Assembly: GCA_029449235.1 (NCBI GenBank) | Contig: JANATG010000002.1 | Coordinates: forward strand, 2,852,001 to 2,916,000 | Source of the DNA: Linnemannia schmuckeri | Lineage: Eukaryota; Mortierellomycota; Mortierellomycetes; Mortierellales; Mortierellaceae | Reading direction: 5' to 3' | DNA: 64,000 bases | In this document: positions 1 to 12,979 of the stretch, one piece after another | Layout of the letters: the number at the start of each line of letters is the position of its first letter | How positions within the stretch are numbered: the stretch's first letter is position 1 | Translations under genes and position numbers: made by a program | Notes under the pieces: generated by a model | What the model was told of the DNA's origin: nothing | Databases searched by the model: none | The model's input: the letters and a program-made list of their open reading frames with translations, nothing else

Positions 1-2715
1 GAATTCCATCCCCGCTGGCCTTGGATCCTCCTTGAAGGGTTCCACTGGGGTCATAAACATCGCCTTCGAGAGTCACCGATTTCATCCTGACTTCTTGGTG
101 GAATGTAACTTTCTTAGCAGTTGCAGCATCGGCACAGATGAGGGTGTTGCCAAAGATGTATGCCATCGCTGTTTCCAAGTGTTGATCGAAACCAATGAGC
201 GTCAAGGCCAAGTCGACTTTACCCGGGGCGAGTCGTTGAGCTGTCGCAATTTTCTATCAACAAATCAGCATTAATATTAAAGCATAAGCAGTCAGTCCCG
301 AGTAATAAATCCTCAGAGGAATGTCCCTTTGAACAAGAATTAATAAAGACTTACCTGCGCATGGGCCCTGAAGGCTTGAATCTTGTTAAGAGGAATAATT
401 GTGACACGCTTACGCAACTTGCCGTTCTTAAGCAATTGGGATCCAACAACCTCGTTGTCAACGACGACCTGTTCAAAATTAGGGAGTATATACCATGTCA
501 AAAATTGCATTTTCCATTTCTTAACTTACATTCCAGTAGGCATCGCACAACAAAGGAAGAGAGTGACGAGGAAAACCTACCTGATAGAGGCGCCCTCCGG
601 CGCAAATCTCGAGGGCAGTGGCTGCATGACTATGCTCTGGAGGGACTGTGAACAGCTCTGCTACCAAACCCTTGACAGTGGACCGGTCAAAGTTGGGAGT
701 GGGGTTGTAGTACTGAAAGTCAAGCCGTGACAGCTTGCGAGACATGATATCGATCTGTTCCGAGATCTTGGCGACGGCCTCTGCTTGCGAGGCTTTCTCG
801 ATGAGCAAAGCGCGCTCCTTTTCAGGGTCAAATGTCTGACGACGCAAGGCATCCTCGCACTGCCTGACCTGTTGCTTGGCCACCTCCAATGCTTCGCCCA
901 GACCCTTATTGCTCCGCTGAGCAGCTGCAGCCTGCTTCCTCTTGTCAGCCAAGTCAACTTCGAGATGCTTCAGCTTGAGCTTCGACTGCTCAACCAGAGT
1001 GGTTTCCTGTGCGACCGTTGCTTTGACTCGTTGCAGCTGTTCCATGTATCCATTTTCGTGACCCTCTTCAGCGGCGAGACCAGTCGAAAGTGTCTGGATC
1101 AACTCCTCGTTCATGCGGACTTGTTCCTGCTGCTGGTCATACTCGCGCTTGAGGTCGTTGTAGGTGACTTTTAACTTCTCAAACTCTGTCAACTTCTCCT
1201 GCTTGCTCTTTTCTGTCTATATAGCAAGAAAATGGAAAGTAGCATTGAAGAGTGAGAATAACAATGGGGGAATACCTTGTACTAGAGGTAACAATAAATT
1301 TTTGTTTGCACATTTAAAGAATATACAATAAATCTTACTTCTTTCTTAGACTTAATGAGACTCGTTCGATTATGCTCTTCCTCCTTTTCCTCCTTGCCTT
1401 TCAGATCCCGCTGCGTCTTAACCTTCACCAGATCCTTGGACAAGTCCTTGACTGTAGCATCTAATGTCTGGAACCTGCCTCCCAGAGTCATCTCCTTGAG
1501 TCGGTTGGTGGTAATGGACTCTATGTCTTGCTCAATGTTTGAAATGGTCATCTGTAATTGCTGGATATCCTCTGTAGTCTGGGTCGTCAACGCCACTTTG
1601 GCTTCATACTCTTCCTTGGCTTTCGAGTACCGTTGCTAAAGCCAGATGAAAATAGAAAGGCACCAGCATGGTTGTGGAGGGGTATCATGAGGGGATTGCT
1701 CACTTGTGATAGGGTAATGACGCCAGAACAACAAACAGCAAACAATAAACAATAAACAATAAAGCATATTTGACATACCTCGTATCGTGAATAGTCGTAC
1801 GAGACCACAACCCGCGAGAGTCGCTCGATTTCCGTCTGCGTCTTTTGAAACTCGAGGTAGGCCCTCTTCTCCCCGCGCAGCTTGTCCAGTTTAGGCACAA
1901 TCTCCTCAGCAAGTAGCTGTGTAATCTCTGCCACCTTCTTGTCCTTCTTTGCGATCGTCTTGAGCGCCTTTTCCTTTCTCTCCTCGAACATGCGTGTTCC
2001 GGCCGCCTCTTCGATCATGGCTAGGATCTCCGGAGGCTTCATGTTGAGGACCTTGGTAATACGACCTTGCATGATGAGAAAGTGGGGATTGTTGATGTTG
2101 AGCTGAACCGACTGGAAGAGGTTCTGGACAACGTTTTGTTGCATGGAATGTCCGTTTACCAAAAATTTACTCCGCCCTCCGACCAAGATCTAAAACGAAA
2201 ATGTTTGTCAGTTCAATGTCTTTCATCCAGTTGCATGCACCGAATGTATCTAGATGCAGAAAAAAAACTCTCTCACCTGGCGAGTGACGGTAATTTGTTT
2301 GAATGATTCAAAGCCGACTGGGCATTGCTTGGGGTCGTTGTTATCAAATACGACGGTGACGGTGGCCTTGGTCACGCCTGCTTGCCCTCGCTTGTAAATG
2401 AGGTCCTGTATGTTACTTGCTCGTACCTATTGAGCGATTAGATATTCGAAGAAAGTATTGCAGTCTGTTTTAGTTGAACAAGTTGGTATGTATCAAAAGG
2501 CAATGCCAAACAAGACTTCAAGTTATGCTAGTTGAGGGTGCCTTCACCTGCGACCAGTTAGTGATGCCGAGGACGAAGCAGATGGCATCGAGGACGTTTG
2601 ACTTTCCAGAGCCGTTGAGTCCCGTGATGGCATTGAAGGAGGGGTCCCAGCCTGGGATGGATGTTCGAGTTGCATAACTCTTGAACCCGTCGATGATGAG
2701 CTCCTCAATGTGCAT
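1..2715 (-). CDS. SMC2: Condensin subunit SMC2 (N-terminal half; runs off the left edge)
   Basis: SMC2 is one of the two ATPase arms of condensin, which compacts mitotic chromosomes in the nucleus. The protein starts MHIEELIIDGFKSYATRT and carries the Walker A motif GLNGSGKSN near residue 32, the usual SMC N-terminal ATPase head. A long coiled coil follows (exon 581-1216 and before). The left edge encodes the end of the hinge, with the family's SVTLEGD and DPSGTLQGGS signatures. The second coiled coil, Walker B and C-terminal head lie outside the window. Seven exons can be placed on the minus strand: 2715-2548, 2426-2277, 2189-1779, 1635-1339, 1216-581, 468-357 and 253-1. All have GT donors and AG acceptors. 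The start is the ATG just before the conserved IDGFKSY block. No lesions are visible. The family call is secure, and the SMC2 paralogue is favoured by the MHIEELIIDGFKSY start. Confidence 0.95.
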
Positions 2716-2932
2716 GTTGATCCTCTGAGAGAGAGGGTTGGTTATTGTTTCTTGCTGAAAGAGTGCTGACTGTCGAGTGCGCTTTTCTGTAGAAGTTTTG
2801 TTCTTTGTTTCTTTGTCTGCTGCTTGGTGGATCAAAGGAAGCACAGGTGAATGAAGAACAAACTAAAGGCGAAAGAGAAAAGAGCGCGTCTTGTTGGAAA
2901 CCGCGGCGTGACTGTCCTTATTTATTATTGGC

Positions 2933-4653
2933 TTACTGCAAATGCACGATCGGACAGTTGGGGAGGCGGCCACGGTGGTGCAGAAAGCTGCTCACCCGCT
3001 GCTTCTTCTCAAACATTGGACCGCACGGCGGCTCTGCTCCCATAGTCTCATCCGTCTCGGAAGTCACCAGCGTCGACTCGGACGAGTTCCTCTGGCTCAT
3101 CACGACAAAACCCTGTTCCTGCTCCGACGACCTCTCACGGACTTCACTAACATCTATATTAAGCAACACACTTTCATCGCCGTCATCTTCTCCTTGCCCT
3201 GACCCTTCTCCTCGGCTGTACTCTCTCCTTGAATGGGCGATGGATATCGCTCTCAGCTGATACCGTAGAAGAATCGGTAACAGCTTCCAGAACGTAAACT
3301 CGGGCCAGAAACAATCTACAAACTCGACATGACATGCTCTCGAACTCTGCCACAGCATGAAGTCACTGAGACGAATCTCTCCCGAGGTGCGGATCAAAAT
3401 ATCCATTGGCGGACACGAGCGGGTGTATAGACTCTCCTCCAACACGCTAGTCGAAATGTCGCTATTGTACATGAAGGCGCCATGCGACGTGCGAGTTAGT
3501 TCGCTGAATGAGTTAAACCAATTAGACCATAAATGAATTGCCACAAGGTATCATCACACTCTACAGTAAACACACGTGAACGGCCTTACCTAGGGTTAAG
3601 ATCATGGGCTTCGATGCCGCTCACTAGAGATCGAGTCGCCATAGTAAGTTCCTCCCGGGATGTGTAAGGAAAGCACATGTTCAGGATGGCGCGATTGTTT
3701 TTCTTGGTGAGATCGACTGCCTTGCGAATAACTTTGCGGACATCTTCTGGGAGCAATGAAGTGTCGCCCAAGACCCGGATCCCGATGCCATACTGTCGGA
3801 CGAGTTCACTATGAGAATTGCATGATGGCGTTGAAAGTTAGTTAATGAAATATGTGGATGCCGTTTAGTTGTTTATTTGTTTGTGTGTTGTTTGCGCCTG
3901 CTAATTGGAATGTAAAGTGTAATCGGTTCCCACATATGAATATCAAAATTTAAACACAAAATCAGACTGAGCCCACCTCCGACAGCCGCTCAGACACGCA
4001 CACGCCTACATGTATTCACCTCTCTGCCTAATTATCCCCTGCCTCTCTCGTCCCCAATTCATTCCGGCGGTGAACATTAAGGGAGTCTCAACAGGAGGCA
4101 GGTCTTTCATGTGCCAATAGTATTGAAGCGTAATCGTACGAATAATAAGACACATGCAGTGAGTGGTCGTCATTTCTTTCTTCGAGTAACTTTACCTTTG
4201 TTCGCACAGTTCGGCAAGCTTTGTTTTAGCGAGCTCCATAAGTGTCTCCACTTGATCGGCCGGCCTCTTAAAGTTCTCAATGCTGAAGGCATATACCGTA
4301 ACGACTTTGACGCCCATCTCCATGCACACTGCCAAGATCTAAACACATATCAAAAGAGTTGGCAGACGATATGCATCGTTAGTTATGATCATATAATCGT
4401 AAGTATTTGCGGCGCAAATTGAGCGGATAATAGCTTAGATAATTGACTTCGATGCTAAGAAAAAGCTAGGGAGCAATGAGCGAACCTCCTCGAGAGTTTC
4501 ATAACCGAGGTAGTATCCTTTGCCGTTGCCGACGTGAACCTTGCGTCCGTAGCGACGGTTTCCGTCCATGATAAGACCGATGTGTTGAGGGATTGAGCCA
4601 CACTGCAGTGCCTTGATGGCAACTGCACGCATTGTTCTGCTAAATGTTGACAT
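2933..4653 (-). CDS. RER2: cis-Prenyltransferase (dehydrodolichyl diphosphate synthase, Rer2/DHDDS type)
   Basis: This enzyme adds isopentenyl units in cis to farnesyl diphosphate to make the dolichol precursor for protein glycosylation at the ER. The N-terminal block HIGLIMDGNRRYGRK contains the catalytic Asp and the diphosphate-binding loop. VYAFSIENFKRP and DILIRTSGEIRLSDFMLWQS further on are the other family motifs. Four exons join cleanly: 4653-4486, 4338-4196, 3808-3590 and 3503-2933, giving 366 residues. The first donor, GTTCGC, is weak. After the conserved core the protein ends with about 80 hydrophilic, Ser/Glu-rich residues that have no counterpart I recognise. It lies 217 bp downstream of the SMC2 start, on the same strand. 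Catalytic activity may need a NgBR/Nus1 partner, which is not in this window. RER2 and SRT1 cannot be told apart from the sequence alone. Confidence 0.92.
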
Positions 4654-5606
4654 GTCTTTTTTTCTTTTTTGTTCTTCTCTTGTAGGTTGTAGCGGTGTGG
4701 TGATATGTATGAATGTAAAATAGAGAAAAGTAGGATGCAGGTGAAAGAAAGGTGTCAGTGAAGGATCGATCAAGGAAGCAAAAGAGTCAGCGGGATAAGA
4801 AAGGGGAAAGGAAGGATGCAAGGAGGAAGTGGAAAATAAAGGTGACCAATTCGACCAAAGACCAAGACGCTGTGATTCAGGAACAAAAAAAAGTACCCCA
4901 GCCTCTGTAATTGATTGTTTTCTCTATGTTCAAATTTAAGAGGTCACTAGTTCCGCTGCCCCCCGCGCTGGCACTGGTAGCCTCTGGCTCATGCCGAGTG
5001 GCCTTGACTGGTTGCAGGCAACCCCTGGATGCTCGAAGGTGGCAGCTTCGAGTTCTGCCTTGTATCCACTGTGTGTAAGTGTGAACGAGAGAGAGGACGG
5101 GACATGGACATGGGCATGGATGCGATCGGTGCTGTTTGGCACTCTCAAGGACAAAAAAACGGCAAGTAGCCTATGCCTATTCCACCATCTAAGAATAGAA
5201 GTCAGCCATCCAGTCGACATTTTCTCTTTTTTTCTCCTCTTTTCTCGCCTTCCCTCTGCTTTTCATCATCCTCCTGCTCCCTTTCCTTCTCTTCCCTGTT
5301 CTTCCTTCTCCCCTTCTTCATCCTCTTTCACATCAAATCCTCGTCCTTGCAACAACAGCAACAACAACAACAATTGCAGAAAAAAAATTTCCCTAGGCAT
5401 TCTTATTCCTTCACTTTCCCTTCATCACCCGTCGGTTCAGTCCGTTGGGTAAGCCCTCCTTTTCGTCCTCGTCTTCGCTCATCCCGTTCCACCTTGTCCA
5501 CGAGACCATTCGTTCTCTCTTCGCGCCCTCATATACTCCTCACCACCACACTGTGCACTCCAGTTGACCTAACCCACTCTCTTCTACATCACCAGAACTA
5601 CTCTAG
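4654..5606. promoter_or_regulatory. Divergent intergenic region between RER2 and the Munc13-like gene
   Basis: No ORF in this 0.95 kb looks like a gene. The right half (about 5220-5600) is very rich in C and T on the plus strand, the usual look of a promoter/5' UTR in this window. A CAA/CAG trinucleotide run sits at about 5348-5375, outside any supported coding frame. The region must hold the promoters of both flanking genes, which are transcribed away from each other. Confidence 0.5.
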
Positions 5607-8600
5607 ATGGCAGACCCCCGTTACCATCGACCTCCCTATATGCCAGGGCAATCACCTGCTGCATACCCTCACCAGAACAACAACATGCCTGGTGGTCCAA
5701 GACCCCATGGACCCCCACTCCACCACCAGCAACAACAGCCCTATGGCCAAGGTCACTTTGCCAATATGCCACAGCAATCTGGCTTCAACAACGGCCACCC
5801 TCAGCCCCACTATCCTCCTACGTTCAATAACCACGGCCCCGGTGGGTTCAATGGGCCACGCCCGGGGATGGGACCAGGACCAGGGCCAGGACCAGGACCA
5901 GGACACGGGCAAGGGTTTGGCCCCAATCATGGAATGGGACCTGGCCATGGCTTTGGAGGAGGCGGAGGAGGTGGACCCGCGCCAGGAGGGATGGGAGGTA
6001 GTCCTCGACCTGGATTCTCGCCTGCGCCCAACCATCCCAACATGATGATGCCACAGCCACCGGCAAGGCAAGAGTGGCCAGTGTCAGGAAGACCTCCAAA
6101 TAACGGGTACCCTCCTCAACATGGACCTCCAGGACCAGGACCAGGACCAGGCCCAGGACCAGGACCAGGCCCAGGACCAGGGCATACTATGGGCCCACCA
6201 CCTGGACAGTCGCCGGGATTTATGCCAAGGCCGTTTGGCTCGCCAGCAATGCCTCCACCACCTATGCCAGCATTTAACAATCAGTCGTCAGTGCCGCCTT
6301 TCAACAATCAACCCGGCTTTAATGGATCAGTGGCTGGACGCCCCTCTTATAGCCCCAACATGAGACCCGCGCCAACTCCCCACCTTCCTTCTGCTCAAAT
6401 GCCTCCAATATCTGCACCACCACCACCAAAGTTCACAGAAGGACCACCAGCACATCCCAACGTTCGTCCACCTCACCCGGTGGTGCCGCCCAATCCTCTT
6501 GTGAATCCAATGACTGCCCTCCCAGCGACATCGTATCAACCAAAGACAAAGTACCAGGCTGCCCCGGCCCCTTCCCCCCAAAAGGACCCCGTAAGACCCC
6601 TCGGTATGCCTTCGCCTATCCCCTCCTGGCAATCGGCGTCTTCTGCAACGGCACATAATGCCAGCGGCTACCAGACCTCTCAAAGTCAACACCGACCCTC
6701 TATGCACCCAACGGAGTCGTACGATGCCGATGACAGACCCACCGAGCTCATTCCTCTTGACGACGAGTACCAGCCGGTGGCAAAACCGAACGCGACGTCG
6801 CTTTTGCAGTCGCTCTCGACAGTCCCTTCGATTCCCAATTCCGCAGCCGTGTCGCCCTCGCTGTCCTTCACGGCTGTGTCCTACCTCCCATCGTCGCCTA
6901 GTTTCTCGGAAGCGGACAGCCGCCCAACGGAGATACGGGAGAGTGAACCCATTAGGAAAGTCGAACCCTTCAAGCCCGACTCCTTCAGACCCGCTGACCT
7001 TGCCTCGTCTGCTCAATCGCAAAACAAGACTCCCTTGACACCGTTGCCCTCGTCTGGTATTAAATTCCAGGGTAGCAACAGCACCTTTACTCCCTCATCA
7101 TCCTCATTTACACCTTCAACCACCTTTACACCTCCAGCATCCTTTGCTCCCTCATCCTCTTTTACACCCCCAACAACCTTTGCTCCTTCGACCACTTTTA
7201 CGCCTTCGACCACCTTTGTTCCCTCGACGACCTATAAGCCCACCAAAAAGGATACTCCTAAGTTTCCATCGACCCCACAACCATCACATACTCCTGGATT
7301 TGACCCCACTGTCAAAGTTGAAATTTCGGATCTCAGACCGTCTTCCTCCGCGCCGTTCGGAGACAGCTTCAATATCAAAGTGGCCGTTGACGATATCTCG
7401 CCTCATACGCCGGCTCGAAAGCCCCTGCCCACCGCGGATGCTCTGGACAGCCCTATTTCGTTGGATGGATTGATGGAAAGCATTGAGGCGATGACCAAGC
7501 CCAGCTCGACACTATCGACTTCTACCACCTTTGCCGCATCCAGCACTTCTCAACAGACTTCTTCTGCCGACTATTTCAAGCCGCTACCCTCGATCGGCGG
7601 AGAGTCCGTCGACCAAAAGAGGTACTCGCTGTCAGATGGACCTACTAATGGCCCAGGATCATCCCAATCGCCACCCGTTTCGCGCTTGGTCCCCAAACGA
7701 CCTGTTAGCAACTACACTCCACAGCCAGCAATTGACCATAATACCCAGCAACATATCAACAACGATACCACAGCCACTGCTTCAGTCTCGACACCGGCCC
7801 TTGCGCCTTCTGGTCAATTTCAGGGAACCCCGTTCACCACTCCATCCTCAGCTGTGCCTCAGCCATGCTTTCCGTCGCCCCAGCCTCCACGGCGCGAGGA
7901 AGTGCAGCAGATTTCCTTTCTACCCTCTCCCCATCAACAGAGCCCGCCTCACCAGAACAACCATAGTAACCACAACAATCACCAGAACCAGAGCAACCAC
8001 AGCAACCAGCATAACCAACACCACGGCCGATTGGGTGGAGATATGGCAATTTTGAACCAGCCAGAGTTTGCGCAAAACCCAATCATGTCCATTGCTGCAT
8101 TGTCGGACCGCCCTGTTCAGAAGGCTCCATCGATGATTCAACGTGGCAAAACTTTGCGCAGGGCGGCGGGAATGACCGGAGTTGCTCATCCACTCGACAT
8201 GTCATCATCTGCTCCTGCACCTCCTGCCAAGGTGACGCCTGATGAACTCTATCCCTATCTTCTCAGGCTCGTTTTGCTGGCGCAGGCTGATGAAGTACCG
8301 CCTCCATCACAGCCCCTGCCCGTTACCAGCAAGGATACCTACAAGGATCTCGTCAAGGCTCTGAAACCACGACTGAAGGATATTTACGCTGGAAGGGACA
8401 TGGCATACCAGGACCCTGTTGTTAAGAAGGCTCTGACTGCATTGGAACCCAAGTTTAAGACTGCAACCAACGGAGAGGACTTGGTGTTAGGTTTCTCTAT
8501 TGAAATGACCAGGATTCAGCAATCGATGAATATACCCACCACCAGCCGAGATGCTCAAATGGCCATCATGGCTGGTCTCTTGCGCGACGTTATCCAGAAG

Positions 8601-11600
8601 GATCCCTTCACTGGTCACGAGGCTGTCATGCAACGCTTGGATAGCCTCGTCAAGACTGTGACCGTCAAGCCCAATAGCACTGCCGCGCAGGCGGATGGAC
8701 TTATCAAGGTCATCAAGGAGCTCTTTAGAATCCCAGAGACCGTCCGACATTCCAAGATGAATGACCTCCGTAAGAGTTCAACTAAGCAGGTGCGTATTTT
8801 CAATTGTTTTTATGTGCATAATGCTAGAAGAAGAACGTACGTTTTGATATGTTGCGTTTTTCGTTTGAATTGGTGCTATTAGACTGCGATCGAGGACCTC
8901 AAGAAGTGCGCCTCAAACCTTGAGCTGGATTTGTTCCCATATCCTGGTATTGGCGATTATCATCACAAGGAACATCACGAAGAGTTCAAGAATAGAGAGC
9001 GATCAGCCCTTTCTGGAAACATCCGCGCTCTCTCGGCGGGCCATCACGCATCACTTGACATGCCTTCACGACAGTTCCATCCCGTAATTCGATGTGATCG
9101 AGCTTTTGTTACAGATTCTGGACTGAAGCGATCATCAATGACCGTTGTATTAACGTAAACGCTTCATTTTACCTGTTCTAAACCGATATAGAGCGAGTTC
9201 ACGTTTATTCCTCAGAATCCAAAGGCATACTACCACTTGTTGCTGGAAATGTGTGTCGACCACGCCCTTGCTACACGCCATCAGGACGATATGGCTGTCA
9301 ACTTGATTTCTCCACTAGCAAAGGCGCTGTTGAAAGAATGCGGTGTTCGCTGGAGATTGACTTCCAGCTGGAGAGAAATCATACTAATGGAAGTCATCAA
9401 GGAGCGGTACAGAGAGGCTAAGGTCTCGGTCGACTTCTTGCTCGATTTCCTCCAGACAAAGTTCTACAAGGACACAGATGTGCATCAATGGCACATTTCC
9501 GAGGTAACAAGGTGCCTGTAACTGCGCAACATGTTCTTGGTAAAGTGTGGCGGACCTAATTCTGGCTTTGTTCAATTAACATTGGCTTAGGTCAACATGT
9601 TGGGCGATGTTTATGGAGGACTGAACCACATGATCTTTGACAACATCAATCACGACATCAAAGATTTGGGCAACGTTAGCGCGGATTACTTCCGACCCAT
9701 GCTGGAGATTCTGGATCGCGTTCACCAACAAGAAGTCTACCAGCGATTGAACATCGAGCTGAAGCCATTCTTTGATGACATTACGGATACAGTGTTGACG
9801 GAATCATTCCAAAAATACAGGGAAAAGGACGAAGAGATCCAAAAGGTGCCCTACGAGAATGAGACTGTGCCCTTGTCCCAGATGGCGCTGTACATTGTGT
9901 CAGAGCACGCTGTCATGAAGAAACGCTTCCCCAAGCCATTGTTCGGGTAAGAAACTTTTGATTTGGTGCTTATCATTAATAAGAATAGGTAGAATGGGTA
10001 GTAGTTGCCATATGTAGATGTCATATGGCCGGGAGTGAACCCCTGGGGCTAATATGATTTTCGTCATTTTTCCGTCTTAGAACTGTCGATGTCGCTGGAA
10101 TTGTGGTAGAACACAACCTCAGGAACTTTGTGCCCCTGATGCAAAACATGGCCAACATGGATGGAAGAAAGTTGCCTACGGGCGATGTCTTCCCCCTTTA
10201 TCAGCTGTGTCGTGAATTGGTCTCGCTCTTTGAAGAGTATGCGCCCAGGTAAGTCAAAAATAGGCAAAAACATTGTCTACGGCAGGTGCTCAGAGGCGAA
10301 GTCGTTGTTCTTACCAATGCACATGTATTTTTGTTCCCCGTGATGTATAGCTCAAGTGTTCACTTCAACATCTCGACATGGTTCAGGCCGTATGTTCTCA
10401 AGTACTTGGAAGACCTGGACTCATCTATTTTAGGCTGGGTGACAGCCGCTATCCAGCAAGATAAGGTATGCGCTCACTATTGAGGTCGAATGCAATCCAT
10501 TCTTATTGCAAGTACGTATAACGACTGCAAATAGGCTAATATCTACTAATATGACAATGCCATACGTAGTTCGAGGAAGTGAGTGTAGGTGCTGGTCACT
10601 CTTCTTCTGCAAGTGACCTATTCGCTTTCTTCTACGACCCTCTGCGATGGATTCGTGGATTGAACTGGTCCAATGACTACCAGCGTGCGACTTTCATGTC
10701 GAAACTGGCCAAGGTCTTTTGCAAGGCTGTCGACCTGTACGCACAATATATGGAGTCCATGTTCCTGGAGTTCATGCCATCGTCTGTTTCGGCAGTAACG
10801 TCCAAAGAGGCCAAGTCGTTCTCAGAGCAATTCGCATCTTTTACTTTTCGGTCTGAGAGTGCCGAAGCCAAGAAGGCGTCTCGCTTCGTCTTCACACCCA
10901 AGGTGCGATTTCTTGAGCCTTTTCCTTGGCAGATCCAGCGTTTGCTTTCATTCTCAATGAGAGGATTCTTTCAGCTGACTATGTTGCATTATTATTGTAT
11001 TTTAGATGTGTGTTTTGATGAACAACATTGAGGCTGTCCGCCAGCGATTGGATGAGCTGTATCGTGACATGGATGTGGATGAGATTGTCCAGATATTGAG
11101 GGACAACGAGCCAGCGCCAGAGCAGACAGAGGAGGAGCCCCATCAGTTTGAGGTGGTTATTGTGTCTGCGGAAAGATTGCTTCCTATGGATACGAATGAG
11201 AAGAGCGACCCCTATGTGGTTCTGTCTCACGACGAGAAGGAGCTTTTCAGGACAAAGACAATTTATGCCAACATCAACCCTCGTTGGAACGAGGTTTACG
11301 AGACGACGTTGACTAAGGAAATCACGTACCTCGTTTGCGTTTATGACGCGGAGAAGACGCAGAGTAACCGGTTGTGCGGTTGGCAGTACCTTTGCATTGA
11401 CCCTCAAGAGTACGAGGATTACATGCCTCACGATGTTTGGCTGGATTTGGCACAGATCGGCCGACTTTTGTTAAGGATCACGATGAAGGGTGAGCGTGAC
11501 GACGTCCAGTTCTTCTTTGGCAAGACCTTCCGATCTCTCAAGCGCAAGGAGGCTGACCTCAGTGGCATGATTGTTGACGCTGTAAGTTCCTCCTCTTCTT

Positions 11601-12600
11601 AGGTTCTTTGCAGATTTTCATGTTTTCAAGGCGGGAATGATTTTCTAATATTCAGCTTGTATGTCTCCTGTATCCGTTCTTTTTATATGGTCATAGATGA
11701 TTCCAAGTGTCCAAGCGTGTTTGACGGAGAAGGTACTGTTCAGTAACTTTAGGTCTAAGGCTTCGCTGCTCGGATTCTTTAACAGCTCGGTGTCATCAGC
11801 CAAAGTGACGAAGGTGTCGGATGAGGACTGTGACAATGCATTGGGTCAGCTTCTCGACTACTTGGAGGACTCGCTTCCAGTCCTTTATGACTACTTGACG
11901 ACCGAAGGAATGACGATGGTGATTACTCGCCTCTGGAAGGAGATGCTTATCACAATCGAGTCCCTGTTGGTGCCTCCACTTTCGACCGAGGTCTCTACAC
12001 GCACTCCCTTAACCGAGATAGAGATGCACGTCGCTTTTAAGATTGTCGAGGTATGTGTATCCTGTACTTTTGTGCTTTTGCTCAAACCCTTTTGCTGCGT
12101 GATATTACCTTCAGTTAAGTGGAACGGTGATGGTATAAGCTAATTCTTTGTGTTTTTTTATACATCCTAATATAACCATGCAGTTCATCAAACTTTACTT
12201 GAATGGTGGTGATGCAGGCGATGGGTTCCCACTGAAAGTGCTGGAGATTCCCAAGTACAAGGATCTGTTGACTATTCGCCCGATCTACGACTCGTCGAGC
12301 GAGGAGTTAATGGAGGAGTACAACCGGTCGCTGTCTGTTCCTGGCCGGGGTCGGCTGAATCGACAGCAGAGTGACTTTGAACGCCGACCTGCGGGAGCGG
12401 CGGCCAAGAGACCGGGTCCTGGATCGATGACACCCAACCCAGAAACGGTGCTGAGGATCCTGAGGATGCGACAGGGCACGGCTGTGGAGGAGTTTTTGAC
12501 GAAGGCGATTGAGACGCAGTCGTTGGCGCGCCAAGCCCGAGCCAAGGCGAAGCGAGAGCAGGTGCTGTACCAACGACAGTTGATGAAGGACCAAGAGTAG
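5607..12600 (+). CDS. Munc13/Ync13-like vesicle-priming protein (MHD1-C2-MHD2) with a long disordered N-terminus
   Basis: Munc13-family proteins prepare secretory vesicles for SNARE-dependent fusion; the fission-yeast member Ync13 acts at the cell tip and division site. Residues 1 to about 865 are low complexity: P/G/Q-rich, with two GPGP runs and a repeated TFTPS/TFAPS block near residues 495-545. The folded part starts at KVTPDELYPYLLRLV and runs through many short exons. A MUN/MHD1-type helical segment is followed by a C2 domain (EVVIVSAERLLPMD ... SDPYVVLSHDEKELFRTKT, bases about 11145-11500). An MHD2 segment follows (LLDYLEDSLPVLYDYLTTEG ... KEMLITIESLLVPP, about 11847-12000). The protein ends in a basic tail at 12600. 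Introns are visible after 8789 and near 9505, 9950, 10250, 10465, 10901, 11582 and 12050. One boundary near 9066-9190 is ambiguous. Total length is about 2,000 residues. The family call is firm; the exact orthologue is not. Confidence 0.85.
5871..6186 (+). repeat. In-frame Gly-Pro repeats in the Munc13-like gene
   Basis: Two tracts of a 6-nt unit (variants of CCAGGA/CCAGGC) encode alternating Gly-Pro. One is at about 5871-5912 and the longer at about 6127-6183. Between them lies a Gly/Met/Pro-rich stretch. The frame is kept, so these are coding microsatellites in the disordered N-terminal region and are likely to vary in length between strains. Confidence 0.85.
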
Positions 12601-12979
12601 TGAGCTTCTTAGCTTGTAACTGATAATATTATATATTGAGCGCGCGTGCAGTGGAGACCAGACCATGAGGCTGGTCCTCACCGTGTTTTGTCCAGTTTCT
12701 GTCGTCCAAACCGTGTCCTTGATCTAGCTCTTGTTGGCCAATTGGCCGAGTGTTCTATTTTTGGAATGAATAGCACCAGTTGGAAGAAGCCCCTTTAAAA
12801 TTATTGCTATCTTCGTCGTTTTTATTTTGTTTTCATTTTCCGTTTCATCATCCTCACTCATCAACCACCTCTCATTAATCAACCACATCCACTCCTTCTC
12901 ACTATTCTTTCCTCTGTCCTCCCACTTACTTACCCTTCTTCATTATACTCTACACAGCATCGACCCGACAGGCGAAAAA
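12601..12979. other. Intergenic: 3' end of the Munc13-like gene and promoter of the GT49 gene
   Basis: No gene is seen here. The right part (12826-12975) is C/T-rich with many TCA/CTC steps, typical of the leaders in this window. The start codon of the next gene follows an A-rich GAAAAAATG context. Confidence 0.5.
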
